The notes: generated from the sequence alone by a model not told the origin. Positions 20,363-31,660 are shown, counted from the first letter of the stretch. The stretch: 64,000 nucleotides of DNA from Dendrolimus kikuchii (GCA_019925095.2 CM034406.1:13302388-13366387); one strand, 5' to 3'. Numbers and translations are program-made.

Positions 20363-20914
20363 GTGGACGATCCTATCAAGGCTTTTACCGATACGGGAAT
20401 TGATAACGCGGGACCATTATATATTACTTTGACGAGAAAACGCGGAGTCCGGAGCCAAAAGGCATATTTATGTATATTTATTTGTTTAGTAACTCGAGCT
20501 GTTCACCTCGAACTAGCTTCAGACTCAAGCTCCGCTACGTTCCTCGATGCTTTTCGTAGATTTCTATCGCGACGTGGGCCATGTCAGTTTATATATAGTG
20601 ACAATGGCACTAATTTCGTGGTCGCTAAGGCATACTTAAATGAACTTTATTCATTTTTAGCCAGTGACCAATATTATAAGGATTTCACAAACGAGCTGGC
20701 TAAAAATCGGATAACCTGGAGTACGATTCCAAATATTAAAAGTGTTAAATCACTTCTTTTCCGTTGTATTGGAAAGCAAATTCTTACTTTTGAAGAAATG
20801 TATACTGTGCTTAACCAAATAGAAGCAGTACTTAATAGTTGGCCTCTCAGTTTATTGAGTACTGACCCTGCAGATTGTAACGTCCACCCCGACCCTCAAA
20901 GAGCCAAGGAATGA
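20363..20914 (+). pseudogene. BEL/Pao integrase core, missing the third catalytic residue
   Basis: The first Asp lies in 'DTGIDNAGPLYITL' and the second in 'FIYSDNGTNFVVAK'. The stretch that normally brings the catalytic Glu (the PHFGGLWE region of the family) is absent: 'WSTIP' runs straight into 'NIKSVKSLLF', consistent with an in-frame deletion of roughly 13 codons. The reading ends abruptly in unrelated sequence after 'STDPADCNV'. An integrase lacking this Glu cannot catalyse strand transfer. Confidence 0.8.
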
Positions 20915-23900
20915 CAAACTCAAGCCGAAGCATAGAGTGAGAAATAAAATTTAAGAATTTATATAGTGAAAATTAATAAAACTTATTCATTGTATAAATC
21001 ATGTAATATTGGCCATAATTCGTGATCATCTAGTAATAGAAACCCTTCATTGCAAGACCGTTAACCCTATGTTCACAAGGTAGGTTATATAAGAGTGTTG
21101 ATCAAAGGACAGGAAGACTCTCAAAGGTTGATGTATAATATATATATATAATAATAATTTTGTAGTAATATGTTGTAAGTGTAAAATACTAAGTATTTTA
21201 TGAATTATGACAATGTATCACCCATGATATAAGCTCATCACCTGAGTACGCCCGTGCCTTTATTTAGCCAACAGGAATTTTAACGTATATTTTATAACAA
21301 ATTATATAATTTTGTGTAAGGCACCTCTCCTAACCGCCTCTCTGATATTATGCCACCGCATTAGCTATTAGTAAAAGAGCTCATATCAAGATAAAGGAAG
21401 AATCTCCAATCTTTTAATTAGAATTTATTGAATTGATTATAAACATTATCTAAAACTAGCGTCGGTTCACAACGTACTATCGCTGGCGAGAAGAGCCGAC
21501 AAGAAACTCTCCAGCAGTACGACCTATCAATTTAGAAAACACATTTGGAGTGCCTCATGTGTAAAATGAGTTGGAAAAGCCAAAAGACTTGAGTGAACAT
21601 TTCATCTCAGAGTCACCCTTCCAAAATATCAAATAAATTTGTAATTATGAGGAACATCACCTCTGCGACCTCCCCTGATGCAAGAAGAATATCACAGTGA
21701 ATTAAAAATAAAATTTAAATAAAGATTAAGCAGTGATACTCTCTACATCTCATAGAATTTCCTTTCCTAAATTGTTGGAGTAAGAGTTTCAGAATGTCTC
21801 TCTATGAATTGTAAATAAATTTTAAATTAAAATTAGGCGAGAGACATCTTCACTCGTATTATGCATTCCCCTTGTCAAAGACAGGTTTCAGGTTCGCCGT
21901 GAAAGTTAAATGAAATGAAATTTAAGGTTAAAATAAAGTGGCGAAACCCTACATCCATCTAATGACCCTAACACCTTAGAGATGAGAGCATAGCACCGTA
22001 AAGTAAAGTTTAAGGTTAAATTGGACATGAAATGGTGATACTCTGCATCAAAGGCGTCAACATCAGTAACACTGCTCATAAGTAGTCTTTTACTAATCAT
22101 CCTTTCCAATTCAGTCAAGTTTACCTGGCCTAACTACATCAAAGACTCTCTTGAAATCACATATCGTGGGAAGAAGTAAATTTTGATACGAATGATCCGC
22201 TTGCAAGACCAGTAGCTTGACCTCAGAGCGCCCACTTCGCCTCCAAGCTGATCCGCGATTTAACTGACTCCAACCTCAGTTACCTATGCAGTTAAAACTC
22301 AATATGTGAAATCATCCTAGTCTCATGAATGCACATACTATAACCAAAACAAGAGCTAGATTGCTTAAAAGCAGCACGCGAGAAAACCTGGATAATTGTC
22401 GAAACTATCCAAGGTTAAATTGTCCCAATAAACGAGGGGGTCGTGAATCCCTTCGTCCAAGGTTACTAGGTTCATAAAACCCGGTCCTAATCTGAATCTT
22501 CATAGAAACCTTCAATATGTGCTTTCACCCCCATCTCATCATTTTGTAATAATAATTAAATGCCTATTTATACACATTTAGCAACAGCAGAGTCGTTTGT
22601 TTAGGAAAGTATAGTAAATCTGAAGGAAACTTTTAGCAAAATTTGGATTATAATAAGCAACTCCTTTGCGCCAAACAAAGCCAAATGCCAAGGTAAACTT
22701 CCTCAACAGGAAAGTATTTAAAACATTAAAATCCAATAAAACCAAATAAACTTTAAATTTTCTAAAGTCAGTTAAGCCTTCCCACATAGAATGCATGATT
22801 GTTGTATAGTGTAATGTTTCATGTAAGGTCATAGAATAAATACATAAATACTTATATAAATAGATATAATAAAACCCCTAGACAAACTTCAAATATGAAC
22901 CTGTATACTTCAATCTTCATATAAACAAACAACTGCAACTCAAATAAAATAATCATCAACCCTGTTAGGTATCGGACAAACTTAAACAATTACACCACCA
23001 TTCTGTCCATAAAACCATCAAAGCATTGCAGCAATCCACCCTGAAATTCAATTAACTAGCTAACAGCTACCCTAGGTTCCCAACTGTAAGACTTGACAAA
23101 AACCCAAGTTTCACCCTGAATGAAATAAAAGTTAATGTTTCAGCTTCTGAAATATAGCTGCTCCCTCGAAGACCAAAACCTTCATCACTAAATCTAATAT
23201 AAGTACAAACAAGTAATAACTCCAATAGAAAAATATAATAATATCATACACTATCTCCGCTTCAAATAAACTTAGATTAAAAATTTTAAATATATTGCTT
23301 AAACGATCATAACCGAACTGAACCCCAGTAAATAGACCCTATAAGCTGCACTAGTAAAATAATAACTTCAGTTAAGACAATATGTTGTTCATTAAAAAAT
23401 AGAAATTCAGTTTTTAAATGTTGACGCGCTATTCTCAATCTAAAATTCAAAAATTTATCAAGTGAATGTTATTTAATCAGCCTTTTAACCCACACCCTAG
23501 CTAAAAACGTGTCTGACGAAGCCATTAATTGCTCAAGGCTCACTAAAAACCTTTATATAAATTCAAAATATAATACAGTGACTCACGCTGAATGTCAATG
23601 AAGAAAATTATAATAAAAATGATTTAAAATAGGGAAACATCTGCATTAAATCAATTCAGCAAAGTCTATTAGACTATTAGCAGCTCCAAAGTAAATTATG
23701 AAATTCGATCAATTAAATAAAGTGTTTATAAAACTTTATTAGCCTTTAGTTTTTTACAATTTATCAAAAAAGAGACACAGAAAGATAATTAGGAGACAGT
23801 AAAAAATATGTTACTTTAAAATACGGCTATGGAATTTAAGACAAGTAAGTATACCTTCGACTCTCAAACTAGGAACAAGGCCTGTGTTTTGAGTTAATCA

Positions 23901-23930
23901 AAGGTAACCCTCACCTATATGGTTAAATAA
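20915..23930. other. AT-rich stretch without recognisable genes
   Basis: About 3 kb without a supported gene. Between 21,650 and 22,080 weak repeats recur every ~100-130 bp, each with an A/T run like 'aaatgaaatttaaggttaaa' near a phrase like 'gtgatactctctac'. They are too diverged to count exactly. The 3' end adjoins the 3' UTR of the next LINE. Confidence 0.4.
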
Positions 23931-24118
23931 CATAATTATGGATTATTAAATAAGTAATTGTATATGCTTACGTGCGTGTGTATGTGTGTGGTTGAGAATG
24001 TGTGAATGCGTATAGTGATGTGTGTGAAAAAAGTCATCGAATGTGTGTCACGAGTGCAGAAATTAACGAAAATTGTAAAATATAAAACGGAATATATAGT
24101 GACAAACAGTAATAGGTA

Positions 24119-27076
24119 TTAGTTTATTAGTGCTTCAGACGCGTCATAATCCAAGGATTTTAGCCAATTTGTGACTTTATGCTTGGTTTCTCGTCTAGTT
24201 AAAGGATATATTTTTAAGTCCTTGTTCGCTCTATTATACAGACGGCTTTTGATTGAGTATGTGTGTTTCCAGGCCAGGGTAGTTCTTGTGCCGACAATAT
24301 GGCAAACCTTGTCGTATCTCCTTTTCCGAGAAGAAAGGGAAGGATCAAACTTTAGCTCAGTATGTGTTTTGAGAATAAGCTGTAAAATGAAAAGTTTTCT
24401 AACAGATAACACTGACATATCTTTATATAACTGGGTAGTAGAGTAGCGGAACGGTTTTTTCGCCAAAACTTTCAACACTGCTCTTTGTGATCTTTCTAAT
24501 TTTAGTAGTATAGTCTTAGACGCTCCACCCCATGCTAAGTTACAATAGACGAGCAATGATTCACACAAGGAAAGGTATACCATTTTTAATGTATGTAAGT
24601 CAGCAACGGGTCTCAAGTTTTTAAAGACATAAATAAGTTTTCTAAGACGCGAAGAAAGGTAATTTATATGATCATCCCATCGAAGGTTATGATCTATGAA
24701 GATTCCTAAATATTTTACTTTTGAAGCTCTTTTAATGTATGGACAAGAGCAAGTACTACTGGGATTTTGACAGTTATGTGCCTTAATTGTTACAAAATCT
24801 ATAGGTGGAAGACTGTTATATCTAATACCAAATGGAACAAAAAGAGTTTTTGATAAATTGAGAGTAAGTAAGTTGGAGGTAAGCCAGTTCATAATTTGCG
24901 TAAGTGCGAACTCTGCATTCGTTTGAGTTTCCTCCCAGTTATCACCGTGCACTAATAGTGCAGTGTCGTCCGCATATGTGAAGATCTTACAGTTGGGAAT
25001 CAAAAGTTGGCAGAGATCATTGATGTAAACTGTGAAAAGAGTTGGCCCGAGGATGCTGCCCTGGGGTACTCCCACTAAAAGGTCCTCATAGTCGCTAATG
25101 TAACCACCTATTTTAACTGCCTGGCTTCGACCACTTAAGTAATCTCTGAAAACTTCCAAAGCAATCCCTCTGATACCCAAGGCCTCCAGTTTAATAAGTA
25201 GGATAGGTATAGAAACAGTGTCAAAGGCCTTGGATATATCAAGAAATATCGAAAGACATGTTTTTCCTTTATCTAAATGTTGTACAATGTTGTCAATTAG
25301 AGAAGAAACAGCATCGTTGGTTGAGAGTCCTCGGCGAAAGCCGAATTGATTCGCTGCAATTAAATTTTTACTTTCTAAATAATTAACTAAACGATTATTC
25401 AGGAGCTTCTCTAGTATTTTAGACATGGTGGGCAGCACTGATATTGGTCGATAATTGTTCACCACATCAGTGTCACCTCCCTTATGAATGGGATGGACTA
25501 TTGCTTTTTTAAATACACTGGGAAAACTACCATTTTCAAGGGACAGATTAGATATGTGTGTTAAAACAGGGACCAAAGAAGACCTCAGTGATTTTAATAA
25601 TGAAGTAGAAATTTCATCAAAACCAACAGCACATCGAGTTCGCATATTAGCAATAATAATGCCTATCTCATAAGGATCAACTGGTAACAATGCAAAAGAG
25701 TCACGTTGAGTGTTTAAGTTAGAATGTACTGTAGCATTTGGGTTAAAATTACTTTTTATGTTACTTGCAAGTGTTTTGCCAATGTTAGCAAAGAAGTGGT
25801 TAACCTGATTAATCGATACAATGGGATTTAAGTTCGTTTTCAGTAGTACATCTGAGGAAAAAGATTTACACGAAGATATGTTAGATATATTTTTTATAGT
25901 ATCCCAAATAGCTTTTGAAGTTTTAGCTGTACATAAAAGATTTTTTAAGTAGGTAGTTCTTTGTTTTTTCAGTATATTATTTAAGAAGTTTCTATATCGT
26001 ACGTAAGTAATTTTTAATACTGTGTTGCAAGGATCTTTTCTCAATTTTAAATGAATAGCATCTCGATTATGTATGCAGCGCAATAATCCTGGAGTAATCC
26101 AAGGTTTAATAGTTCTCTTAGAGCGTGGAACTGTTGTATGTCTTGTATGATTTTTAACGATATTTGAAATATGCAACATTAGGCTGCTTGCTGCTGTGTC
26201 GGGATTTTGAATAGATAATATATAAGAGAGATCTTCTGAAGAGAGTACTTTCACAATAGAATCAATATCTATTATACTAGATCGCTTAGCGGGTGGAGTA
26301 TCGATGTTTGAGTCTGTAGATAAGATTATAATCGTAGGACAGTGGTCGGTTATAGAAGATTGTACAACAATAGTTCTAGATTTATGTTTTGTTTTTAACA
26401 TTACGTGATCCAGACAATGATTATCCCGTGTGGGATAAGTATGGGCGGGTAAAAGGCCATGCATGGACAATAAATTTAAGTATTCATAAGCTTTATTATC
26501 AGAATTGTTGGATTGTATATCTATATTAATGTCACCCATGATACATATATTGCTATATTTATTATACATTAACAAAAGTTTATCTAGGCCAGTAAGAAAG
26601 GCATCAATGTTTATTATCGACGGAGATCTATAAATTACTATGAAAACAAATTCTTTATTCACCACACATACCAAACTATTTCCGTCTTTTAAAATCTTAG
26701 GTTCTGACAGCAGATAGTTAAGACCGTCTCTCACATAGACGACCAAACCATCATTTTGATTACAGAGTTCTCCTGTATGATGTGTTTTAAAACCTTGTAG
26801 ATTAGGTACGAACGGACATTTCTGTAGCCAACACTCACTTAAGATAATTAGATCAAAATTTATCCTTAACTGGGCAAGAAGAACTTTGAATTCATGTATA
26901 TTTTTATTTATACTACGAATATTCAAATGGATAGCACTGATAGACTTTTTATATACAGAAGAAATTTTGAAGCACTGGTTTGCAAGACAATTAAAAGAAG
27001 ATGACACTGATATCGCTTCTAATTCCGTGGATATGTCGTTTAAATCATTAAAAGTCATGGTATCATCAAATACCAA
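24119..27076 (-). CDS. LINE ORF2: endonuclease and reverse transcriptase, intact
   Basis: 985 residues with no internal stop. An apurinic-type endonuclease occupies residues ~48-250: 'LNIRSINKN' (51-59), 'SECW' (80-83), 'GDINID' (181-186) and 'SITDH' (241-245). The reverse transcriptase covers ~520-760: 'NYRPISVLPTMSKILEKLL' (541-559), 'FLDISKAFD' (611-619), 'GVPQGSILGP' (669-678) and the active site YADD (701-704). The enzyme nicks target DNA and copies the element's RNA in place. All catalytic motifs look sound, so this copy may still be competent or only recently silenced. A related 988-residue ORF2 lies at 31900-34866. Confidence 0.92.
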   Translation of the reverse strand: MVFDDTMTFNDLNDISTELEAISVSSSFNCLANQCFKISSVYKKSISAIHLNIRSINKNIHEFKVLLAQLRINFDLIILSECWLQKCPFVPNLQGFKTHHTGELCNQNDGLVVYVRDGLNYLLSEPKILKDGNSLVCVVNKEFVFIVIYRSPSIINIDAFLTGLDKLLLMYNKYSNICIMGDINIDIQSNNSDNKAYEYLNLLSMHGLLPAHTYPTRDNHCLDHVMLKTKHKSRTIVVQSSITDHCPTIIILSTDSNIDTPPAKRSSIIDIDSIVKVLSSEDLSYILSIQNPDTAASSLMLHISNIVKNHTRHTTVPRSKRTIKPWITPGLLRCIHNRDAIHLKLRKDPCNTVLKITYVRYRNFLNNILKKQRTTYLKNLLCTAKTSKAIWDTIKNISNISSCKSFSSDVLLKTNLNPIVSINQVNHFFANIGKTLASNIKSNFNPNATVHSNLNTQRDSFALLPVDPYEIGIIIANMRTRCAVGFDEISTSLLKSLRSSLVPVLTHISNLSLENGSFPSVFKKAIVHPIHKGGDTDVVNNYRPISVLPTMSKILEKLLNNRLVNYLESKNLIAANQFGFRRGLSTNDAVSSLIDNIVQHLDKGKTCLSIFLDISKAFDTVSIPILLIKLEALGIRGIALEVFRDYLSGRSQAVKIGGYISDYEDLLVGVPQGSILGPTLFTVYINDLCQLLIPNCKIFTYADDTALLVHGDNWEETQTNAEFALTQIMNWLTSNLLTLNLSKTLFVPFGIRYNSLPPIDFVTIKAHNCQNPSSTCSCPYIKRASKVKYLGIFIDHNLRWDDHINYLSSRLRKLIYVFKNLRPVADLHTLKMVYLSLCESLLVYCNLAWGGASKTILLKLERSQRAVLKVLAKKPFRYSTTQLYKDMSVLSVRKLFILQLILKTHTELKFDPSLSSRKRRYDKVCHIVGTRTTLAWKHTYSIKSRLYNRANKDLKIYPLTRRETKHKVTNWLKSLDYDASEALIN

Positions 27077-27441
27077 AATTGGTATTTTGAATATCTTGCA
27101 TAATGTGGAATTAGAAGCGAAGTCAGGAATACCAAAGTTCTAAATTGATCTTGGTAGTGCCATAAAATACTGAATATGTTAGATAAGAATATATAGTTGA
27201 ATGAAGATGGGATAATATATATTTTTAATAAGTGAATGAATTTTGAATCAAGGCAGGTGTAGGATTGTACACTGTAAAGTTTGTAAAAGTGTATGATAAA
27301 GTTGTGTTGACTTAAATGGCTAATATTAGTAGAATTAAACTTAATAATTAATATAGTTATACATGCAATAAAAATAAGTAACATAAACTTAAAGAAAGTT
27401 GATATAGAATATTTAAAGAACCAATGCGACATGTATACTAG

Positions 27442-28383
27442 TCACTCAACAGTTGAGTTCTTATTTAGAGTAGATATTTGTTCGTCACTTTTAATCTCAA
27501 TGGCTGGTTGACCCTCTTCTTTTCTAATGAAAATCTTTCCTCTAGAAGTCCAGCAAAATTTCCAATCTATACCCTTTATTAACTTTCTTGCCAAATAATG
27601 CAGATTTTTTCCTTTTTTTGTAAGTAATTCATTTATATAAATTACTGAATTTTCTTCATGAAAGCCAAGGGCACTTAAATTAAGCCTGTTGTCTTTGTGG
27701 GTCGAGTTAAATTTCTTGTAGGCTTGCAACATTTCTTGTTTTTTTACTACTGACACATATTCAAGAATGATTGGTCTAGGATTGTTTGATTTAGCTGGAA
27801 GACGATAAGCATTGCGTACTTCATTTTCTGTAAATGCCACATTGAGAACCGAGTGCAACTTTTTTAATAGGGAATGCATCTGTGAGTTATTATCAGTGGG
27901 AAGATTCTGGATTTCAATAGACGTCTCCCTCAACTTCCAATCTAACTGTTCCACTTGTTGTTCCAAAGAGTGGACATAATCGACAGAAAATGTAATATTC
28001 TTTTCAAGGGTTTCAACCCTAGTTTTGAGTACGTTTTGCTCAAGGATAATCTTAGATACAGAATTCTTTATCTCAGTGTTCGAGGTAAGCAACTCGTCAT
28101 TTTGTCTTCTCAGTGAGTTAATATCTTCTTTAATCTGTGTAAACTGTTGATCCTGACTAGCCTTAAGATCTTTAACCATTTGTTGTACGTTTTTCAGCAT
28201 ATCTTGCATTGCGAGGGGCGTACTTTCGCGAGGGTCTTCCAAATTTTTCTTTTTCCTTTGAGTCACATAGGGTTCACTTGGTATGGTTTCAGGATTTTGA
28301 GCCAGATCTCGTAGCGAACTTGCCTCGCTCAAAGGTTTCGAAATCGGTGAAATTTTACTTTTACCAATAATTGAGAAAGCCAT
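27442..28383 (-). CDS. LINE ORF1: coiled coil plus FP-like C-terminal domain
   Basis: 313 residues, intact. Residues ~60-150 are a heptad-like coiled coil ('NVQQMVKDLKASQDQQ' through 'HSLEQQVEQLDWKLRE'). The C-terminal part ('KFCWTSRGKIFIRKEE', ~270-285) resembles the baculovirus FP25-like domain found in ORF1 proteins of many insect LINEs. Such ORF1 proteins bind RNA and form particles with ORF2. The gap to ORF2 is ~365 bp. The start codon follows a plausible leader and lies at the head of the open frame. Confidence 0.82.
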   Translation of the reverse strand: MAFSIIGKSKISPISKPLSEASSLRDLAQNPETIPSEPYVTQRKKKNLEDPRESTPLAMQDMLKNVQQMVKDLKASQDQQFTQIKEDINSLRRQNDELLTSNTEIKNSVSKIILEQNVLKTRVETLEKNITFSVDYVHSLEQQVEQLDWKLRETSIEIQNLPTDNNSQMHSLLKKLHSVLNVAFTENEVRNAYRLPAKSNNPRPIILEYVSVVKKQEMLQAYKKFNSTHKDNRLNLSALGFHEENSVIYINELLTKKGKNLHYLARKLIKGIDWKFCWTSRGKIFIRKEEGQPAIEIKSDEQISTLNKNSTVE

Positions 28384-28779
28384 TGAAAAACAGTTAAAAT
28401 CTTGGTAAAAATAAACAGAACAGAGACGTACACTACTTAACTATTAAAATTGTACAGAGGTCAATAAAACTGGTCACCGATCGAGAAACTCATACAGGAA
28501 CGCTGTCCGTCCACTTTATTTAGAGCTCACTATGTTATTCAATAATTGTTTTGTTGTTTATATTATTAAAACACTTTATTTGACACTTTCCTTATATCAG
28601 ATTATCGGCAAAAATAACTGTATAGCAATATAATTATTAGTTTAAAACTTAAAACTGAAGTCTAGACGTTATTATCTTGAAATTAATGTAGGAGCTACGT
28701 AAACACAACCACTTTGTTCATATCGACGGCCTTGCAGGTAAATATCCTGCAGCCGTGGCTCTGAATGAAAAAAAAAGAA

Positions 28780-28990
28780 AGAAAAAACCGGCTTCCAAAA
28801 TAACTAAAAAGCAAAAAAATAAATATTTTCTACAAAATCTTGAAGGTGGTGCAAAGTAAAGCATAAAAATTAGTATATTTTGCAAATTTGTTACTGTTAT
28901 TTAATGTTTTACTTGGCACCGACTTCAAGAATCAAGATTTGTAGAAAATATTAATTTTTGCATTTAGTTACTTTTGAAGTCGTTTTTGTT
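28780..28990. repeat. MITE related to the 13370-14168 element
   Basis: Inverted ends 'accggcttccaaaataacta' and the complement of 'tagttacttttgaagtcg', with an inner palindrome around 'aatattttctacaaaatctt'. About 210 bp, no coding. Confidence 0.65.
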
Positions 28991-29374
28991 ATTTGGGGTA
29001 TAAAAATAAATGTTCGACTTTTTAGTTACGCAAATACTTGAACAGCTTTAGAAAAAGATATATAAAACACATTGTACGTGACTAAAATATTCGAGGATTG
29101 CTCTCGATTTCTCTGGGATCCACTCATCAGACCCTGACTTGGAGACAATAGGACCACGTCAGGAGTACCCTTAATTTTTTTTATTGAGAATCGAGTTGAG
29201 AATCTCTTGTTTTTTAGAGTCGATTAAAAAGTATTTTCACTGAAAATAATTTTTATTGTAAATTTAAAAATCAAAATATATCGACTACTACCTTATTCTT
29301 AAATTTTGCAGTCACAAATATGGTTAGTTAATACTAGTATGAATTATGCAAAAATGTAAAAAAAAATATCTACA

Positions 29375-29398
29375 TAATAATAATAATAATAATAATAT
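29375..29398. repeat. (AAT)n microsatellite, array left border
   Basis: About eight AAT units immediately before the first ~615-bp unit. Similar runs lie at 30020-30040, 30661-30675, 53467-53489, 54104-54121, 54632-54649 and 59090-59107. Confidence 0.9.
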
Positions 29399-30019
29399 TC
29401 CCGCAGGGGGGCTTTGTGGCGAAGCCTTAGGTGAGTAGCGACACCTCGTACCTGACTCCGGGGGCCAAGGCAAGGCCCCCGCCTCCGTGCTTGCCTTAGC
29501 CAGCCGGCACGGAGTGGAGATCGCTAGAGCTAAGACTCAAGCTCCAGGGGTGGAAGTGATAAACGGCCTAACGTCGGAAGTAGCTTCGGTGAACCTGCAG
29601 CCCACCTCTCGACACCCCTTAGCCACTCACACCCATGTTGCCCCTGTCTTTATGGCATTTTTTGGGGCCCATGCAGGGAGTGGCGAGTCACCGTCTGCCC
29701 ATTTTTCCATGTTCCCTGAACATTGCGACGGGCAGACGCCATAGTCCCCATATTCCCAGACCCCTAGTACCATTAGCAGTTCACCACAATAGCCCGGTAC
29801 TTTTTGTCCTCATTTCCCACAATAGTCCTACACTGGCCGGGGCTTGTCCTTGGGTGCATTACTATATGGTGTAGACAGGGATAATCGCCGGTCAGTGTCA
29901 CGCCACATTTACATTAAATTTGTCAAGGGGCCTCTACGTGTTGGCCTTCCCATGGCCCCACGCAAGCCCCCCAAAAGTCCGGGCCATTTTTATGGCCCGT
30001 GGTCTTGAAAGACATACAG
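29399..30019 (+). mobile_element. (TAA)n-seated ~615-bp unit, copy 1
   Basis: It begins 'ccgcaggggggctttgtgg' and ends 'tggtcttgaaagacatacag', with (TAA)n on both sides. Copies 2 and 3 follow directly, and two more lie at 53490-54103 and 54123-54631, all in the same orientation and, from the parts I compared, nearly identical. It is GC-rich in an AT-rich setting. Identical 85 aa frames in each copy follow from sequence identity. Five copies share the same 3' end and the same target, so this behaves as a retroelement with (TAA)n preference. Which machinery moves it is not shown. Confidence 0.8.
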
Positions 30020-30040
30020 TAATAATAATAATAATAATAA

Positions 30041-30660
30041 CCCCGCAGGGGGCTTTGTGGCGAAGCCTTAGGTGAGTAGCGACACCTCGTACCTGACTCC
30101 GGGGGCCAAGGCAAGGCCCCCGCCTCCGTGCTTGCCTTAACCAGCCGGCACGGAGTGGAGATCGCTAGAGCTAAGACTCAAGCTCCAGGGGTGGAAGTGA
30201 TAAACGGCCTAACGTCGGAAGTAGCTTCGGTGAACCTGCAGCCCACCTCTCGACACCCCTTAGCCACTCACACCCATGTTGCCCCTGTCTTTATGGCATT
30301 TTTTGGGGCCCATGCAGGGAGTGGCGAGTCACCGTCTGCCCATTTTTCCATGTTCCCTGAACATTGCGACGGGCAGACGCCATAGTCCCCATATTCCCAG
30401 ACCCCTAGTACCATTAGCAGTTCACCACAATAGCCGGGTACTTTTTGTCCTCATTTCCCACAATAGTCCTACACTGGCCGGGGCTTGTCCTTGGGTGCAT
30501 TACTATATGGTGTGGACAGGGATAATCGCCGGTCAGTGTCACGCCACATTTACATTAAATTTGTCAAGGGGCCTCTACGTGTTGGCCTTCCCATGGCCCC
30601 ACGCAAGCCCCCCAAAAGTCCGCGCCATTTTTATGGCCCGTGGTCTTGAAAGACATACAG
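30041..30660 (+). mobile_element. (TAA)n-seated ~615-bp unit, copy 2
   Basis: Almost identical to copy 1; example differences are 'gccgggtac' for 'gcccggtac' and 'tccgcgcca' for 'tccgggcca'. It is complete at both ends and bounded by TAA runs. Confidence 0.82.
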
Positions 30661-30677
30661 TATAATAATAATAAAAT

Positions 30678-31142
30678 TGGGGGGCTTTGTGGCGAAGCCT
30701 TAGGTGAGTAGCGACACCTCGTACCTGACTCCGGGGGCCAAGGCAAGGCCCCCGCCTCCGTGCTTGCCTTAACCAGCCGGCACGGAGTGGAGATCGCTAG
30801 AGCTAAGACTCAAGCTCCAGGGGTGGAAGTGATAAATGGCCTAACGTCGGAAGTAGCTTCGGTGAACCTGCAGCCCACCTCTCTACACCCCTTAGCCACT
30901 CACACCCATGTTGCCCCTGTCTTTATGGCATTTTTTGGGGCCCATGCAGGGAGTGGCGAGTCACCGTCTGCCCATTTTTCCATGTTCCCTGAACATTGCG
31001 ACGGGCAGACGCCATAGTCCCCATATTCCCAGACCCCTAGTACCATTAGCAGTTCACCACAATAGCCCGGTACTTTTTGTCCTCATTTCCCACAATAGTC
31101 CTACACTGGCCGGGGCTTGTCCTTGGGTGCATTACTATATGG
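30678..31142 (+). mobile_element. (TAA)n-seated unit, copy 3, truncated
   Basis: It starts within 'ggggggctttgtggcgaag' after a short TAA run and stops at 'cattactatatgg', where the T run of a minus-strand LINE begins. The remaining ~150 bp of the unit do not reappear after the LINE, so the junction removed them. Confidence 0.8.
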
Positions 31143-31660
31143 TTTTTTTTTTATTGGACTTGACTTTATGTTGTTGGTCCGAAGACCTTACAACTTTACC
31201 GGGGCTTTTGGGGCGAGTGCCGGGATCGGTGGTTCGCGGTGGCCTACACTATCTTACTGCCGTTTCGTAACGTGTTATGGCTGGGAGAGAAGAAACGGCG
31301 AAAGAAACTTCCCAGCAACACGCCTAGTCTATCCTGTGGGGGGGCTATGTCTCCTAACGTCCCTCGCAGGGACGTGGAGAGATCTTGATTGGCGGCGCCT
31401 GAGACGCCGCCGTCTGTGTCTGTCTGTCCGTGCCTGCCAGCCTGCCGTCCTAACCGCGGGCGGGCTGATCCGGGCCAGCCGTTTTGTGATAACGTCGACC
31501 CTGTCCGTGAGGACGTTACGCGGTCGTCGTACGAGAGCCTTTCGCCGAGGCTTATAATCGGACGCGGACACGACGAGCGGATTTCGATGATGCGGCGCGA
31601 GATCGAAGTACTTACGCGAGAATAAATGTTTATTTGTTCCAAAAGTATATACAAGATTTT
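31143..31660 (-). mobile_element. LINE 3' end (jockey-like), minus strand
   Basis: A T run at 31143-31153 is the poly-A tail of a minus-strand element. Frame 31329-31571 encodes 'RRPRNVLTDRVDVITKRLA', clearly related to the C-terminal tail of the plus-strand LINE at 44400-46750 ('RRPRNVLIDEPDEITRLLA'). The 3' UTR block 'gggagagaagaaacggcg' is also shared with that LINE. Only the last few hundred bases remain. It is GC-rich. Confidence 0.75.

Larger units (their letters stand above)
15828..20914 (+). mobile_element. BEL/Pao LTR retrotransposon, decayed
   Basis: Gag, aspartic protease, reverse transcriptase, RNase H-like and integrase regions follow in BEL/Pao order. Reading is broken by a frameshift near 16715, one near 18560, a retroposed insert (19300-19474), stops at 19879 and 20359, a deletion in the integrase, and loss of everything after 20914. 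No 3' LTR and no envelope-like gene were found. Confidence 0.88.
23930..28540 (-). mobile_element. CR1-like LINE, near full length, minus strand
   Basis: Two open reading frames in LINE order (ORF1 27442-28383, ORF2 24119-27076) are both uninterrupted, with ~160 bp of 5' leader and a (TG)-rich 3' region at 23960-24030. The clade is judged from the RT motifs and the ORF1 type; CR1/L2 group is the best guess. Confidence 0.82.

Noticed and set aside
15828..20914. An envelope gene that would make the BEL/Pao element virus-like
   Set aside because: No envelope-type frame was found after the integrase; the element is truncated there.
29487..31017. Three nearly identical 85 aa open frames as a small tandem gene family
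   Set aside because: They sit in near-identical repeat units bordered by TAA runs; no codon-bias or domain evidence, and copies 4 and 5 break the frame.
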